This document shows, one piece after another, positions 36,601 through 45,223 of a DNA stretch of 64,000 nt. The notes under the pieces were generated by a model. The model did no database searches, was not told the origin of the DNA, and worked only from the letters and a program-made list of their open reading frames with translations. The position numbers and the translations under genes were made by a program. The stretch spans positions 124,001 through 188,000 of the forward strand of contig CP084167.1 of NCBI GenBank assembly GCA_021513715.1. The letters run 5' to 3'. This DNA is from Candidatus Heimdallarchaeum endolithica (GTDB lineage Archaea > Asgardarchaeota > Heimdallarchaeia > Heimdallarchaeales > Heimdallarchaeaceae). Each line of letters starts with the position of its first letter. The first letter of the stretch is position 1.

Positions 36601-37463
36601 GAATAAACACTAAGTTCACTAGTACTAATGTACAGTCCATCATTAATAAAAACATTACCAGTAAGAGTAGCATTAGAAGAAGACCCCATGATTATTCCAT
36701 CCCCGTTATTGCTTGTTATTGTATTACCAGTAAGAGTAGCAGAATCAGAATAGTGCAAGTTTATTCCATCATCTTTATTGCTTGTTATTGTATTACCAGT
36801 AAGAGTAGCAGAATCAGAATAGTGCAAGTTTATTCCATCATCTTTATTGCTTGTTATTGTATTACCAGTAAGAGTAGCAGAATCAGAATCCAACAATTTT
36901 ATTCCAGACCAGTTATTGTCTGTTATAATATTACCAGTAAGAGTAGCAGAAGAAGAAGACCGCAAGTATATTCCATATTCCGTATTGTTTGTTATAGTAT
37001 TATCAGTAAGAGTAGCAGAATCAGAATAATACAAATATATTCCATTACGGTTATTTGTTATAGTATTGTTGATGATTTTTGCTGTATTGTGGGCAACATG
37101 TGAAATAAAAACGCCATAGTCACTAGCATCTATGTAACAATTGCGTATAATAAAATATTTTGTAGTGAGGTGGATATAAATACCATAAGATGCATCAGTT
37201 GTAATGTTGTATCCTTCAATAATATAGGGATCTGTTTCTGTTCCTGAACCTGGGAAAGCACTGAAATCACTATCTGACGATATTTCTATTGTTTCGTGTT
37301 CACTAAGGGATAAGCTGACATCTCTAATGTTGCTAATCGAAGAGTTCACTTTAGATTGAAAAAGGAATTCTTCGTTTTTATCCATTTTAGTTTCATTGGT
37401 ATTTAATAATAATATTACCACTATCAAGCCCAACAGAATTTTTTTATTTCTTATTTTAATCAT
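30642..37463 (-). CDS. Giant anchored surface protein: beta-helix, TSP3-like repeats, one membrane span, cytoplasmic winged-helix tail
   Basis: The 2273 residues fall into clear zones. Residues 1-25 are a signal peptide ([13 protein letters not shown]). About 70-960 form a right-handed beta-helix of NosD/CASH type with dozens of [13 protein letters not shown] turns. About 975-1890 hold calcium-binding repeats of the form [20 protein letters not shown], similar to thrombospondin type 3 / bacterial DxDxDG repeats. A single membrane span (about 1905-1925, [17 protein letters not shown]) is followed by basic residues. Inside the cell come eight or so ~18-residue repeats ([20 protein letters not shown]), a coiled coil, and a C-terminal winged-helix-like segment ([13 protein letters not shown]). 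It is probably an adhesin or sheath protein linked to an intracellular partner. Many exact internal repeats are present. Confidence 0.85.
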   Translation of the reverse strand: MIKIRNKKILLGLIVVILLLNTNETKMDKNEEFLFQSKVNSSISNIRDVSLSLSEHETIEISSDSDFSAFPGSGTETDPYIIEGYNITTDASYGIYIHLTTKYFIIRNCYIDASDYGVFISHVAHNTAKIINNTITNNRNGIYLYYSDSATLTDNTITNNTEYGIYLRSSSSATLTGNIITDNNWSGIKLLDSDSATLTGNTITSNKDDGINLHYSDSATLTGNTITSNKDDGINLHYSDSATLTGNTITSNNGDGIIMGSSSNATLTGNVFINDGLYISTSELSVYSSLTVEDNLVNGKPLGYFVNASNMVIDQSDYYGQLILINCSHLTIANQNLSYTDIGLYGWYCSYLNITGNTITSNEDYGIYLVYSDSATITDNTITNNKDYGIYLVDSSSVTLTGNTITNNVFGIFLEYSDSATITGNTITNNKYYGIYLRSSSNATITGNNITNNNDYGLYLYSSSNATITGNNITNNNDDGIYLLYSSNATITGNIITDNNYGGGIYLVDSSNITISGNTITSNNDYGIKLYSSSNATLTGNIIIDNNGDGIIMGSSSNATLTGNVFINDGLYISTSELSVYSSLTVEDNLVNGKPLGYFVNASNMVIDQSDYYGQLILINCSHLTIANQNLSYTDIGLYGWYCSYLNITGNTITSNNDDGIYLLYSSNATITGNNITNNKDYGINLYHSDSATITNNSITSNKNDGIYLYYSSNVTITGNSITNNDYGIKLYYSDSATITNNSITSNKNDGIYLDHSDSVTLTGNNITNNDDGIYLLYSSNATITGNIFMNNGLHIYSYYISDYFSLTVEDNLVNGKPLGYFVNASNMVIDQSDYYGQLILINCSHLTIANQNLSYTDTGLYGRYCNYLNITGNTITNNRNGIYLCYSDSATIVMNLIMNNTEYGIYLSSSDYATIYSNIFIDNNFQVSSQAYDSGQENIWYNNTIQIGNYWSDWNGIGSYNIDGSSSSVDLYPVNDTDGDGLTDSQEVNTYGTDPLKNDTDDDGLTDSQEVNTYNTDPLDSDTDSDSMPDGWEVENSLDPLTDDSSEDPDSDGLTNLEEYQAGTDPLDSDTDSDGLTDEEEVNTYGTDPLDSDTDSDSMPDGWEVDNSLDPLTDDSSEDPDSDGLTNLEEYQAGTDPLDSDTDSDGLTDEEEVNTYGTDPLDSDTDSDGLTDEEEVNTYGTDPLDSDTDSDGLTDEEEVNTYGTDPLDSDTDSDGLTDEEEVNTYGTDPLDSDTDSDGLTDEEEVNTYGTDPLDSDTDSDGMSDGWEVDNSLDPLTDDSSEDPDGDGLINLEEYQAVTDPNNSDTDSDGLTDGDEINTYSTDPLKPDTDGDGIDDEEEVNTYGTDPLDSDTDSDGMPDGWEVNYGLNATVNDADDDLDIDELTNLEEYQAGTDPLDSDTDSDGMPDGWEVENSLDPLTDDNVEDPDGDGLNNLEEYQAGTDPLDSDTDSDGLTDGEEVNTYDTDPLDSDTDSDGLTDGEEVNSYSTDPLDSDSDNDGLTDDWEVNNSLDPLTDDVSLDPDSDELTNLQEYNSGTDPQNDDSDSDGIPDGWEVNNYLDPLTDDSSSDADEDELTNLQEYNSNTDPNDADTDNDGLTDGEEVNTYYTDPNNSDSDSDGMPDGWEVNNSLDPLTDDASLDPDTDGLTNLEEYQAADTDPNDSDTDSDGLNDGDEVNIYSTDPNNSDSDSDGMPDGWEVNNSLDPSIDDASLDSDTDGLTNLQEYNSNTDPNDSDTDNDGLTDGDEINLYSTDPLDNDSDSDGMPDGWEVNNSLDPLTDDASLDPDTDELTNLQEYNSKTDPNDSDTDNDGLTDGDEIKQYKTDPNDSDTDNDGLTDGDEIKQYKTDPNDSDTDNDGLTDGDEIKQYKTDPNDSDTDNDGFTDYEEVEEGFNPLDSRSNEHIKQIITLTKKILIMVSVTLTFIIFILIIRRSLSNRKKNKLGFQSIKEMKNLIKQGFSSKQDYTQFLNSGAQSVNEWSELKRVGFLTLDEQRKAKSLGFNTFEEQKKANELGFTTKDEMKQAISLGFADKKEWEKAKELGFETKNQWLKAESLGFSSKIEWEQAISLGFKDAKTKSFIEKLGFQDFSSFKQSITNNITKIKAIIEELKEKLISLENVNEYEISEIDKATNLLNQIQNKLENAKSNIEKIPIDLYQEIGINNTQDIIQEINELLKETERIKISLNDKYNRLMKFAKIINSYTRISLEKLASFLSFTDTTKLEEWLIGLNSKHILIDKDDVIIQRDQLLNKDNSDVEQAISELLRQFEEFEKEGKGKI
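31848..32078. repeat. 69-base tandem repeats in the giant gene (C-terminal set)
   Basis: At least three nearly identical 69-base units each encode [19 protein letters not shown] plus DPND. Being a multiple of three, copy-number change preserves the frame. Confidence 0.85.
33680..34060. repeat. 69-base tandem repeats in the giant gene (central set)
   Basis: About five and a half units of 69 bases encode the 23-residue block [18 protein letters not shown] plus NTYGT. The units differ by only one or a few bases, pointing to recent expansion or homogenisation. Confidence 0.88.
34840..35115. repeat. Third, diverged copy of the beta-helix module
   Basis: This segment encodes the same [19 protein letters not shown] module as 35499-35829 and 36381-36711, with scattered base differences. 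Confidence 0.75.
35499..35829. repeat. 331-base exact repeat in the beta-helix, copy b
   Basis: By eye this segment is identical to 36381-36711 over its whole length. It encodes a helix module with [12 protein letters not shown] and [19 protein letters not shown]. Confidence 0.85.
36381..36711. repeat. 331-base exact repeat in the beta-helix, copy a
   Basis: Partner of 35499-35829, separated by 551 bases in the same orientation. Identity at synonymous sites indicates a recent duplication or gene conversion. Confidence 0.85.
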
Positions 37464-37578
37464 AAAAAAACCTTCTTCTCAAATAACTAGTGCTAACTCC
37501 ACATAGATGAATTACACTTTTTGCTTATTTGAATTAAATTAAAGGATGTTTAATAAAGTTTTTCCAGTATTAAGAAAA

Positions 37579-37765
37579 TAGTGAATAGTTTTCATACCAC
37601 CCCCTAGATAAAAAGGTACTAAGCGGAGGACAGTCAAGACTCTGATGTGAGAGAAGGAAATTATAATAAACATGAAGCAAACAATAACAGGGCCAGATAT
37701 TTTGTCGGAAGAAAATTTAATCAACGGGAATATCACTTTAAAAAAAAACTAAAAACTAGACATTA
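37579..37765. mobile_element. IS remnant, copy 3, MITE-like, about 187 bases
   Basis: The left end TAGTGAATAGTTTTCATACC and the following CCCTAGATAAAAAGG block match copy 1; then ACTCTGATG and GAAATTATAAT match the transposase 3' region. The right end AAAACTAGACATTA is the complementary terminus. Nearly all of the transposase gene is deleted, leaving both ends. Confidence 0.65.
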
Positions 37766-37784
37766 CAACCAGTGCTCTAAGGAA

Positions 37785-37925
37785 AGATTCATTAACCTTT
37801 AAGAACTCTCTTACCCTATGGGGTTTTTAATATTAGGAAAGAAGACATACTTCCAATTAACATAACCCTCTACATTAATAAAAATTAATTTTTGGATATG
37901 CTTCTTGATTCCAAATAGTAAATCT
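37785..37925 (-). mobile_element. End fragment of the second IS type
   Basis: Read on the minus strand, about 140 bases match 27350-27490, including TCTTTCCTAATATTAAAAAC and the end TTTTTGGATATGCTTCTTGA on the plus strand. Only one end is present. With copy 3 of the other IS it fills the gap upstream of the giant gene. Confidence 0.6.
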
Positions 37926-37949
37926 TTTTAACTATAGCTTAACTCTCAA

Positions 37950-38966
37950 TTGATTAAATTGAAAAGGGTTGTAATTGCAGGAACGATTCGTTCTGATGTT
38001 GGTTTACCTAAAGGGATTGAACTTCTATTACAAGGAAATAAAGCAATAGATGCGGTAGAAGAAACAATAAAGATTGTTGAAGATAATTTGGATGATTGGA
38101 CAGTAGGAACTGGAGGTTTGGCTAATTTACTTGGTGAAGTAGAATTAGATGCTTCTATGATGGATGGAACTACTTTAAAAGCTGGAGCAGTTGCAGGAGT
38201 TAGAAAACACAAAAATCCTATTTCAATTGCAAGAAAAGTATTAGAATTAACCCCACATGTTCTTCTAGTTGGGGAATTTGCTGATTTGTTTGCAGATGTT
38301 ATTGGATTCCCCCAATCAGAATTGCTTACAGAAAATGCCAAAGCTATATACAATGATTTCTTAAAAAAGAAAAAAATCGAGACTTATCCTTACGACAACG
38401 AGAAAACTATGAAACTTAAAGAGAGATATTTTAAATCTTTCAAGAAAATGGTCGAAAATAATGATTTAATGTCCTGGTATGAAAAATATGCCAAAGAGAA
38501 ACATGGAACAGTCAATGTTATTGGACGAGATATTAGAGGAAATATTTGTTCAGGAGTTTCAACAAGTGGTTTATCATTCAAGTTTCCTGGAAGAGCTGGT
38601 GATTCGCCTTTAATTGGTGCTGGTAATTATGCTGATAGCAGGTATGGAGCTGCTACTTGTGTTGGTGTAGGTGAAATTGCTATAAGGTTATCTCTTGCTA
38701 GAATTGCGGTTTACGAATTATCTAAAGGAAAAAGTGTAGAAGAGGCTGCAATTTGTGCTATAAAGATGATTAAAGACTTAGAACCTAAAGCTGGGACTCT
38801 ATCTATTTTGGTAATGGATAAGGAGGGAAATGTAGCTTCAGCAGCAAATTTTAGAGATTACCAATTTTGGATTGCAGATTCTCTGGATCCTATTCCACGA
38901 AAGAAAGAATGCATTTTTGTCGATTTAAAGGAAAAAGAGGATATCGGAGTTGGATACCACAGATAA
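37950..38966 (+). CDS. Ntn-hydrolase asparaginase / isoaspartyl peptidase / glycosylasparaginase family (T2)
   Basis: This 338-residue enzyme is made as a precursor that cleaves itself before a Thr. The new N-terminal Thr is likely the T in KHGTVNVIGRD, preceded by the linker typical of the family. Downstream, GVSTSGLSFKFPGRAGDSP and LIGAGNYADSRYGAATCVG are the substrate-pocket signatures. The family cleaves isoaspartyl dipeptides, asparagine or the N-glycan Asn link; the GRAGDSP form fits both plant-type and glycosylasparaginase branches. A role in glycoprotein turnover with the GH38 enzyme is speculation. The start codon is TTG (37950 or 37959). The MITE-like remnant lies upstream. Confidence 0.85.
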   Translation: MIKLKRVVIAGTIRSDVGLPKGIELLLQGNKAIDAVEETIKIVEDNLDDWTVGTGGLANLLGEVELDASMMDGTTLKAGAVAGVRKHKNPISIARKVLELTPHVLLVGEFADLFADVIGFPQSELLTENAKAIYNDFLKKKKIETYPYDNEKTMKLKERYFKSFKKMVENNDLMSWYEKYAKEKHGTVNVIGRDIRGNICSGVSTSGLSFKFPGRAGDSPLIGAGNYADSRYGAATCVGVGEIAIRLSLARIAVYELSKGKSVEEAAICAIKMIKDLEPKAGTLSILVMDKEGNVASAANFRDYQFWIADSLDPIPRKKECIFVDLKEKEDIGVGYHR

Positions 38967-39076
38967 AGAAAAACATTTACACTTTTTTTCTATTTTCTCT
39001 TGACTTAGACTTTAAACTCTTTTTTTGTTAAAACATCATTCTTAAATAATTAGAAATTCAAATAACCTTTGATATT

Positions 39077-39553
39077 ATGACAAATTTAAAGATTGGAGAT
39101 AAAGCAATTGATTTTTGCTTAAAAGACCAAAATGGAAAAGAACACTGCCTTAAAGACTATTTAGGAAAATGGGTAGTAGTTTATTTCTATCCTAGAGCTA
39201 ATACTCCAGGTTGTACAATTGAAGCAAAAACTTTCTCTGAAAATATTGAAGAATTCAAGAAAAAAGAAGCGATAATCTTTGGTATTAGTGATGATCCTAT
39301 AAGCAAACTTAAGAAATTTGAGGAGAAAAAAAATCTCAAAGTAATTCTACTGAGTGACGAAACACACAAAATAATTAACGCTTATGGTTGCTGGATAAAG
39401 AAAAGGATTGGTCCAAAGGAGTATTTTGGAACAGCTAGAAAAACCTTCCTCATTTCTCCAGAGGGAAAAATAGCAGAAATATGGGAAAAAGTAAAAGTAA
39501 AAGAACATTCAATAGATGTTTTATCTACAATTTTAAGTAAGAATGGTGATTAA
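39077..39553 (+). CDS. Peroxiredoxin of the BCP/PrxQ type
   Basis: This 158-residue thiol peroxidase has the motif FYPRANTPGCTIEAKTF with the peroxidatic Cys. The BCP family usually has a resolving Cys five residues later (CxxxxC); here that residue is Lys, so a resolving Cys elsewhere (possibly in NAYGCWIKK) or an external thiol is needed. The remaining fold features (KVILLSDETHKIINAYG, ARKTFLISPEGKI) are normal. It should reduce H2O2 and organic peroxides in the cytoplasm. The next gene starts at the base after its stop codon, making an operon with the nitroreductase and probably the glutaredoxin-FTR fusion. Confidence 0.9.
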   Translation: MTNLKIGDKAIDFCLKDQNGKEHCLKDYLGKWVVVYFYPRANTPGCTIEAKTFSENIEEFKKKEAIIFGISDDPISKLKKFEEKKNLKVILLSDETHKIINAYGCWIKKRIGPKEYFGTARKTFLISPEGKIAEIWEKVKVKEHSIDVLSTILSKNGD

Positions 39554-40105
39554 ATGAATTTTTCTGAAATAGTTAAAAAAAGGAGAGCATATAGATCCTT
39601 ACTCCCTTTTGAAGTAAAGGAAGAGATGATAAGAGAACTAGCTGAACTAGCAAGTTTAGCTCCTTCTTGTTTTAATAAACAACCTTGGAGATTTATTTTT
39701 ATTTATGAGAAAGAGAATCTTGAAAAAATCTTTTCTACTTTATCAGATGCAAATGCTTGGGCAAAAAATGCTTCAATGGTAATTGCTGTTTTTTCTAAAC
39801 CAGACTTAGATTGTATAGTGAAAGGAAAAGAGTATTACCTTTTTGACACAGGAATGGCTACAGCAAATATTATTCTACGACTTACTGAAATGGGATTGGT
39901 TGCCCACCCAATTGCTGGATTCAATGAAGAAAAAGCAAAAAAAGTTTTGAATATCCCTCAAGAATACAGAATTATTACGTTGATTATAACAGGAAAACAT
40001 AATGAAAACTATGCTGATGTATTAACAGAAAAAGCTGCGATTTCTGAAAAAACTAGGCCTTCAAGAAAGAATTTCAGAGAAGTGGCTTTTCTAAACACTT
40101 TCTAA
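39554..40105 (+). CDS. Nitroreductase-family flavoprotein
   Basis: This 183-residue protein begins MNFSEIVKKRRAYRSLLPF and LASLAPSCFNKQPWRFIFI, the FMN-binding signature of the nitroreductase family, and ends with a basic RPSRKNFRE segment of the short archaeal type. The family uses FMN and NAD(P)H to reduce nitro, quinone or other acceptors; the natural substrate is not known. It abuts the peroxiredoxin gene, so the two are likely co-translated. Confidence 0.9.
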   Translation: MNFSEIVKKRRAYRSLLPFEVKEEMIRELAELASLAPSCFNKQPWRFIFIYEKENLEKIFSTLSDANAWAKNASMVIAVFSKPDLDCIVKGKEYYLFDTGMATANIILRLTEMGLVAHPIAGFNEEKAKKVLNIPQEYRIITLIITGKHNENYADVLTEKAAISEKTRPSRKNFREVAFLNTF

Positions 40106-40180
40106 AGAATACTTTAGTAGTAGAAGAACATTTATTATTTATCAACACAATTAGTATATTATTGGCAAATAAGTGATATT

Positions 40181-40876
40181 ATGGGGAAACTAGATTTAAA
40201 GATAGCTGAGAAAGTTAAGAGTCTCTCAAATTACAATTTAGAACTTTTCAAAGAATCTACAAGTGATTTTGAAGTTTTTCTCTTTGCTATTTCTACATGC
40301 CAATGGTGCAAAAAAGGAAAAGAATGGCTAAAAGAGAAGAAAATATCATATTATTATATTGATATAGATCTTATTGACTATAATTTAAAAAAGGAAATAA
40401 AAAAAGAGATAAGGCAATCTTTTAATCTAGATTTTATAGCTTTTCCATTTATAGTTATTGATGGAGAAAAACATGAAATAGGTTTTAATAAAAAGAAATG
40501 GGAAAAACTCTTTAAGAATACTGAAAAAGGTATAAAATCCAAAACTTTTGAAGAAGTAAAAAACTATGTCCAGAAAATAGCCAAAAAAAAGAATTGGAAA
40601 TTACATTCAAATCATGATGGCACTTTAGATATGTTAATTCAAGGTTTAAGAGATAATTACAACAGAATAGGATATTTCAATTGTCCTTGCAGAGATACTA
40701 ATGAAAATATTCAACTTGACAAAGACATTTGTTGTCCTTGTGATTACGCTGAAAAAGATATCATTGAATATGGAAGATGCTATTGTGCACTGTTTTTTGA
40801 TTGTGATTACGATTTCACTAAAAACGAAGAAATTGAAATGATACCAGATAGGAGACCTAAAGAAAAATATACTTAG
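40181..40876 (+). CDS. Glutaredoxin-like domain fused to ferredoxin-thioredoxin reductase catalytic domain
   Basis: Residues about 25-105 form a glutaredoxin/thioredoxin-like domain with the active-site STCQWCKKG and the cis-Pro strand AFPFIVIDGE. Residues about 125-230 match the FTR catalytic (beta) chain: NCPCRDT, then CCPCDYA, then GRCYCALFF, giving the Cys set that binds a 4Fe-4S cluster and forms the redox disulfide. Such fusions let electrons from ferredoxin pass through the cluster directly to the attached thiol domain. It is the third gene of the redox cluster. A weak relative of the TACTACT/AGTAGTA palindrome (TACTTTAGTAGTA, 40110-40122) lies upstream. Confidence 0.9.
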   Translation: MGKLDLKIAEKVKSLSNYNLELFKESTSDFEVFLFAISTCQWCKKGKEWLKEKKISYYYIDIDLIDYNLKKEIKKEIRQSFNLDFIAFPFIVIDGEKHEIGFNKKKWEKLFKNTEKGIKSKTFEEVKNYVQKIAKKKNWKLHSNHDGTLDMLIQGLRDNYNRIGYFNCPCRDTNENIQLDKDICCPCDYAEKDIIEYGRCYCALFFDCDYDFTKNEEIEMIPDRRPKEKYT

Positions 40877-40885
40877 GGGAAAAAA

Positions 40886-42934
40886 ATGGTTTTAGATTGG
40901 TACTTGCAATTATTAAATTCTAATGATAAAAATTGGTTAAAAAAGTATTTACAGCTAAAATCCATGAAAGAAGTGAAAGAGTACGATTTTTACAAAAATA
41001 TCTTAAATAATTGGAAAAAAATAAAAGAGTCTTCTATTCCCCTTGATATTCAATTTCTTATCTGTTATGTTCTTAACATGTATGTAGAATATGAAAAGTT
41101 GAAACTTCTTTATGAAAAACATAAATCAATTGAATGCTTAGGACCATTACTTAACATTTTGAGGTTAAAAAGAGGATTGATTGAAGCTCAAACATATATT
41201 GCAAATACTGATCTCTCTTCTGTTTTTAAATCTTCTATTTGTCCTAGATTTTACTTTTACACTTCTGAAGTAAAAGTGCTTTCTACAACTTTTAATAACG
41301 AATTATCTTCACAATTAATTTCACAATGTAAATTACTATTGAACAAAAGTGATGGCCAATTGTTTCTCTTACTTCAAGCAAATTTGTTTCAAACTCTTGG
41401 ATATTCTTTCTTTCGATACAGGGAAGTAGATAAAGCAATTTATTACTTTACTGAAGCAAAGGATATTTTAGAAAGCATTGAAAAAACAGATAAGTTTCTT
41501 TTAGCTGTCATCTATAATAGTCTTGGAAATGCTTATATGTTTAAAGGAATAATAAAGCAGTCAAAATCAAATTACTTCAAAGCATTTAAGCTATTTGATG
41601 AAATGAATAATAAAAGAGGAAAAATTGTTACAAAGGGAAATATTGCTTCATTAGATCTTAAAATTGGAAAACATAAAGAAGCATTACCTAAACTACTAAA
41701 TATCAAAGAATATTTCATAGAGAGCAAGGAATTAAGAAATGTAGCTTTAATTAATAGAGAGATTATGCAATGTCAAATAGAAATTGGAAAGACAGAAGAA
41801 GCAGTAAAATATTTACAAGATAATATAGATCTTCTAGAAACAAAATTAGTCTATGATGATGAAGTTCTGATTGCATCAATAGAGTTTGCAATTCAAATTC
41901 AAAAATTTGATATTGTTGAGAAGTTATTAAAAAGATTTGAAAATATTATACTAAAAGATAAAGAGAATATTAGCTTCCATAACGGAGCATATTGGGCTCT
42001 AAAAGGTTATTATGAATTAGCAAAAGGAAATTTATATAACGCATTTAACTTCTTACATAAAGGAATCGAAATTGCGAAAACTATCAAGAATTACACCTTA
42101 TATTTAACAGCACTGAAATATTACTCAATATACTTAATTAAAAAACTGCAGATTCAATATTCAGATGATGTTATAAATGAGCTAGAAGAGATTTGTGAAG
42201 AGATATCGCTAATATTACGAAAACATAGTAATATTTTCTTAAAAACAGATTTTCAGTTACTTCTAGCGAGAATTTATGCTATTAGAGAAAAATTTGATCT
42301 TGCTAAACACATTTATTCTTTAACTATAGAATTATGCAAAAATTATAATATGGATTCTCAACTAAAAGAAATCTTAAGAGAATTTCAAACACTAGAAAAA
42401 ATGGAAAAAAATCCTGAAAAAGTAGATAATAAAGCTCTTCAAATTTTTAGTTTGAATAGTATAACAAAAACATTGCAAAAACCATCTACAGAGATTAGAA
42501 ATATTGAAGTTAATCTAAATCAATATAATAAAGATCACCTAATAAATCTTATAATTATTCATTTCAATGGTTTACCTCTATATTCGCACCAATTTAAAGG
42601 AGAAAAAATTGAAGAAAAACAACTTCTTCTTTCAGGATTATTTAAAGCAATTGAATCATTTAGCGATTCACTTACTAAAAGGCATGGAATCTTTAAACTT
42701 ATTGAGTTTACAGACTTTATTGTAATGATAGAAAAAAGGAAAAAATATTCTGTGGTTCTATTTATTGATGAATTCTATTACTCTATAAAAGAGAGATTAA
42801 TTCTATTCGCTAATAAAGTAGAATTATTATTTCAGCAAACTGAAGTCCTTAACATTGATTATTTTACTAATAAGATTTTAACTCCAATAAAAAAAGAAAT
42901 TGATAACTTACGTATTGAAATTTTTGAAAAGTAG
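40886..42934 (+). CDS. TPR protein with longin/roadblock-like C-terminal domain
   Basis: This protein has 682 residues. From about 150 to 500 there are successive TPR-like helical pairs (LGNAYMFKGIIKQSKSNYF, ALPKLLNIKEYF and others). The C-terminal ~130 residues (about 550-682) have the order strand-strand-helix-strand-strand-helix: INLIIIHFNGLPLYSHQF, then LLLSGLFKAIESFSDSL, then FIVMIEKRKKYSVVLFIDEF and a long helix. This is the topology of longin and roadblock domains, which bind small GTPases, and Asgard archaea carry many. A GTPase-binding scaffold role is inferred. The start has a GGGG-type ribosome site and follows the FTR fusion by nine bases. Confidence 0.65.
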   Translation: MVLDWYLQLLNSNDKNWLKKYLQLKSMKEVKEYDFYKNILNNWKKIKESSIPLDIQFLICYVLNMYVEYEKLKLLYEKHKSIECLGPLLNILRLKRGLIEAQTYIANTDLSSVFKSSICPRFYFYTSEVKVLSTTFNNELSSQLISQCKLLLNKSDGQLFLLLQANLFQTLGYSFFRYREVDKAIYYFTEAKDILESIEKTDKFLLAVIYNSLGNAYMFKGIIKQSKSNYFKAFKLFDEMNNKRGKIVTKGNIASLDLKIGKHKEALPKLLNIKEYFIESKELRNVALINREIMQCQIEIGKTEEAVKYLQDNIDLLETKLVYDDEVLIASIEFAIQIQKFDIVEKLLKRFENIILKDKENISFHNGAYWALKGYYELAKGNLYNAFNFLHKGIEIAKTIKNYTLYLTALKYYSIYLIKKLQIQYSDDVINELEEICEEISLILRKHSNIFLKTDFQLLLARIYAIREKFDLAKHIYSLTIELCKNYNMDSQLKEILREFQTLEKMEKNPEKVDNKALQIFSLNSITKTLQKPSTEIRNIEVNLNQYNKDHLINLIIIHFNGLPLYSHQFKGEKIEEKQLLLSGLFKAIESFSDSLTKRHGIFKLIEFTDFIVMIEKRKKYSVVLFIDEFYYSIKERLILFANKVELLFQQTEVLNIDYFTNKILTPIKKEIDNLRIEIFEK

Positions 42935-43062
42935 TTTTTTTAGGTTATATATCTAAAAAAACTTCTTCATTTGTTAGTAAATATAAGAATTCAATATTTG
43001 AAAATCAGATAAACTTTTAACGACTCACGAGATATACTATGATAAAGTAAGAATGAACTAAA

Positions 43063-45099
43063 ATGATGCAATTAAAGCGCTATGAGAGGTTTTTAGATGA
43101 AGACTTTTTACAAGGAAAATTGCATCCAAAGTTATTTATTACTTACTTTGATTACTACAATACAATCTTGAAATATTGGAAGAGAATTTTATCTTCTTCT
43201 ATTCCTTTAGATTATCAAGCTTTAATTGCGAAAATTCTACTAATTTATGATGATAGAGAAAAATTATCTGAATTTTATTCGAGGTTTAAATCATTTGAAA
43301 TTTTTGCTTCTTTTTCAAGAATTATTGCAATACAAGGAGAATATTCAAAAATCGAAAATATAATTGAAAAAGAAAATAAAGGTGAAATAGACACTCGAAT
43401 ATTTTATCTATTTGATTTTTATCTTCATGTAGTAGAATATTATTCAGTTGTTAATAACCTTGAAAGAGCAGAAGAGTATTTGAATAAAGCATCTATAACT
43501 TTAACCCAAATTTTTGAAATAGAAGAAGAAAAGAAACTTCGCAAATTATATGAAGTAATGTACCTTTATACAGAATCTCTGCTTAACTATATGAAGCACC
43601 TTTATATTAAAGGAATTTACATCTCAGAAAAAGCAGTTCAAAAAATACTAAAACATGACATCACAGATGTTTATTTGCATGCTTATTTATTAAATATGCA
43701 AGGAAATTGTCTTCTATACTCAGGTTCAATAATAGAAAGTAAAGTTGCTTATGCAGAGTCAATTAAATTATTTAACTCTGAAAACATTGAAAGAGGAAAA
43801 ATCGTAGCAAAAGCAAATTATGCTGTAGTTTTGTTAAAACAAGGATTCTTCAAAGAGGGTTTAAAGCACTTATTTAACATTCTTATTTTTATGGAAAAAA
43901 AGAAAGAATTGAGAAATATTGCGATGATCAATGCTGAAATCATCTATGCTTATAGATTGTTAAATAATATTCCTGAATCATTAAAGTTTCTCGAAAAAGC
44001 TATTAAAATCAGTGAAAAGTATAATATAGCTCTCGACTATATTTATCCTCTAGCATCAGAAACTTACTCAATAGTAAATAAGTTTGATAAAGCTGAAATG
44101 TATTTAGAAAAATATTCAAAGATATTTCAATTAAACGAACCCAAACTTAATGCCTATTATACTACATATATTACAACTAAAGGTATTTTTGAGTTTTATA
44201 AAATGAATTATTACTCATCAAGAGATTATCTATTAAAAGGAATAAATTATTCCAGAGAATTGAACCTTTTTCCTCAAGCACTAAATGCTTTACTTTATTT
44301 AATTGAATTATATCTTGTCATGTTTAAAATTGAGACAAACAAAGCAAACAGACAAAGGATTTTAGAAGAAATAGAACTATATTCACAAGAAATAATTATT
44401 TTGTTAAAGGAACTGAATGCTTTTTATCAACTAGTTAATTATATGTTGCTACTGGCTACAGTTTTCATTTATACAAACAAACTTTATCTTGCAGAAGATT
44501 TAATTAAAAGAGTAGAAACAATATGTAAAAAACATGACCTGAATTATAAAGAGGAAAATATTAAACAGATCAATCAATTACTTAAAAAGACGAAAACAAG
44601 TTCAAGATTTGAACAAACTCCCTTTTCTATGGATTTTTCTTTTGAAATTGACAATTTAATAAAGCAATATACAACAAAAGGCTTACTTACTTCTGAAATT
44701 AGAAGTAGTAGTAACAACTTTCGTCTTTTTCACTTTTTGATGATTATTGAAAACGTTCCCTTCTACAGCTACTCTTACGGAGATATTTTTCACTCTGATG
44801 AGCTATTAATTGTTGGAATGATCAATGCAATAAAAAATATAAGTAAAACACTAAGATTGAAGAAAGGCGAACTAAGAATTTTAGAACATTCTGAATATGT
44901 TATGATCTTACTAGGGAAAAATGAATTCACGATAGCACTGTTTGTTGATCGTTTTTCATATGCATTAAAGAAAAAAACTGAAGAAATAGCTGTATTAATT
45001 GAAAAAAAACTATTAGAATACCCTTACGAAAATATCTTAGAATTTGAAGAATTAAAAGAATATATCGATATTATGATAAAGGAAATTTACTTTAATTAA
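43063..45099 (+). CDS. TPR protein with longin/roadblock-like C-terminal domain, paralogue
   Basis: At 678 residues it matches the preceding gene in length and layout, with low but evident similarity: both have a YYNTILKYWKRILSSSIPLD-like N-terminal segment (the neighbour has NWKKIKESSIPLDIQF), TPR-like pairs in the middle (SLKFLEKAIKISEKY) and the same C-terminal module (FRLFHFLMIIENVPFYSYS, LLIVGMINAIKNISK, FTIALFVDRFSY). It arose by tandem duplication followed by much divergence. A separate promoter in the 128-base gap is likely. Confidence 0.65.
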   Translation: MMQLKRYERFLDEDFLQGKLHPKLFITYFDYYNTILKYWKRILSSSIPLDYQALIAKILLIYDDREKLSEFYSRFKSFEIFASFSRIIAIQGEYSKIENIIEKENKGEIDTRIFYLFDFYLHVVEYYSVVNNLERAEEYLNKASITLTQIFEIEEEKKLRKLYEVMYLYTESLLNYMKHLYIKGIYISEKAVQKILKHDITDVYLHAYLLNMQGNCLLYSGSIIESKVAYAESIKLFNSENIERGKIVAKANYAVVLLKQGFFKEGLKHLFNILIFMEKKKELRNIAMINAEIIYAYRLLNNIPESLKFLEKAIKISEKYNIALDYIYPLASETYSIVNKFDKAEMYLEKYSKIFQLNEPKLNAYYTTYITTKGIFEFYKMNYYSSRDYLLKGINYSRELNLFPQALNALLYLIELYLVMFKIETNKANRQRILEEIELYSQEIIILLKELNAFYQLVNYMLLLATVFIYTNKLYLAEDLIKRVETICKKHDLNYKEENIKQINQLLKKTKTSSRFEQTPFSMDFSFEIDNLIKQYTTKGLLTSEIRSSSNNFRLFHFLMIIENVPFYSYSYGDIFHSDELLIVGMINAIKNISKTLRLKKGELRILEHSEYVMILLGKNEFTIALFVDRFSYALKKKTEEIAVLIEKKLLEYPYENILEFEELKEYIDIMIKEIYFN

Positions 45100-45223
45100 T
45101 CTCTAGTACCTTCACAAAAATGGATAAAAAACAGTTAAAAAAAGATTTTTAACCAAAAGGTGAAATAGTTTAGCTCAAAATAATAGTAAATATTTATTAA
45201 TATTCGATCGTTGCTGTTTCGAG

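Noticed and set aside
31859..37103. Several plus-strand open frames lie opposite the giant gene.
   Set aside because: They are antisense readings of repeats, with repetitive low-complexity products and no start signals.
37539..37736. A minus-strand frame of 65 codons upstream of the giant gene.
   Set aside because: It lies across the MITE-like IS remnant and reads through its terminus; no family resemblance.
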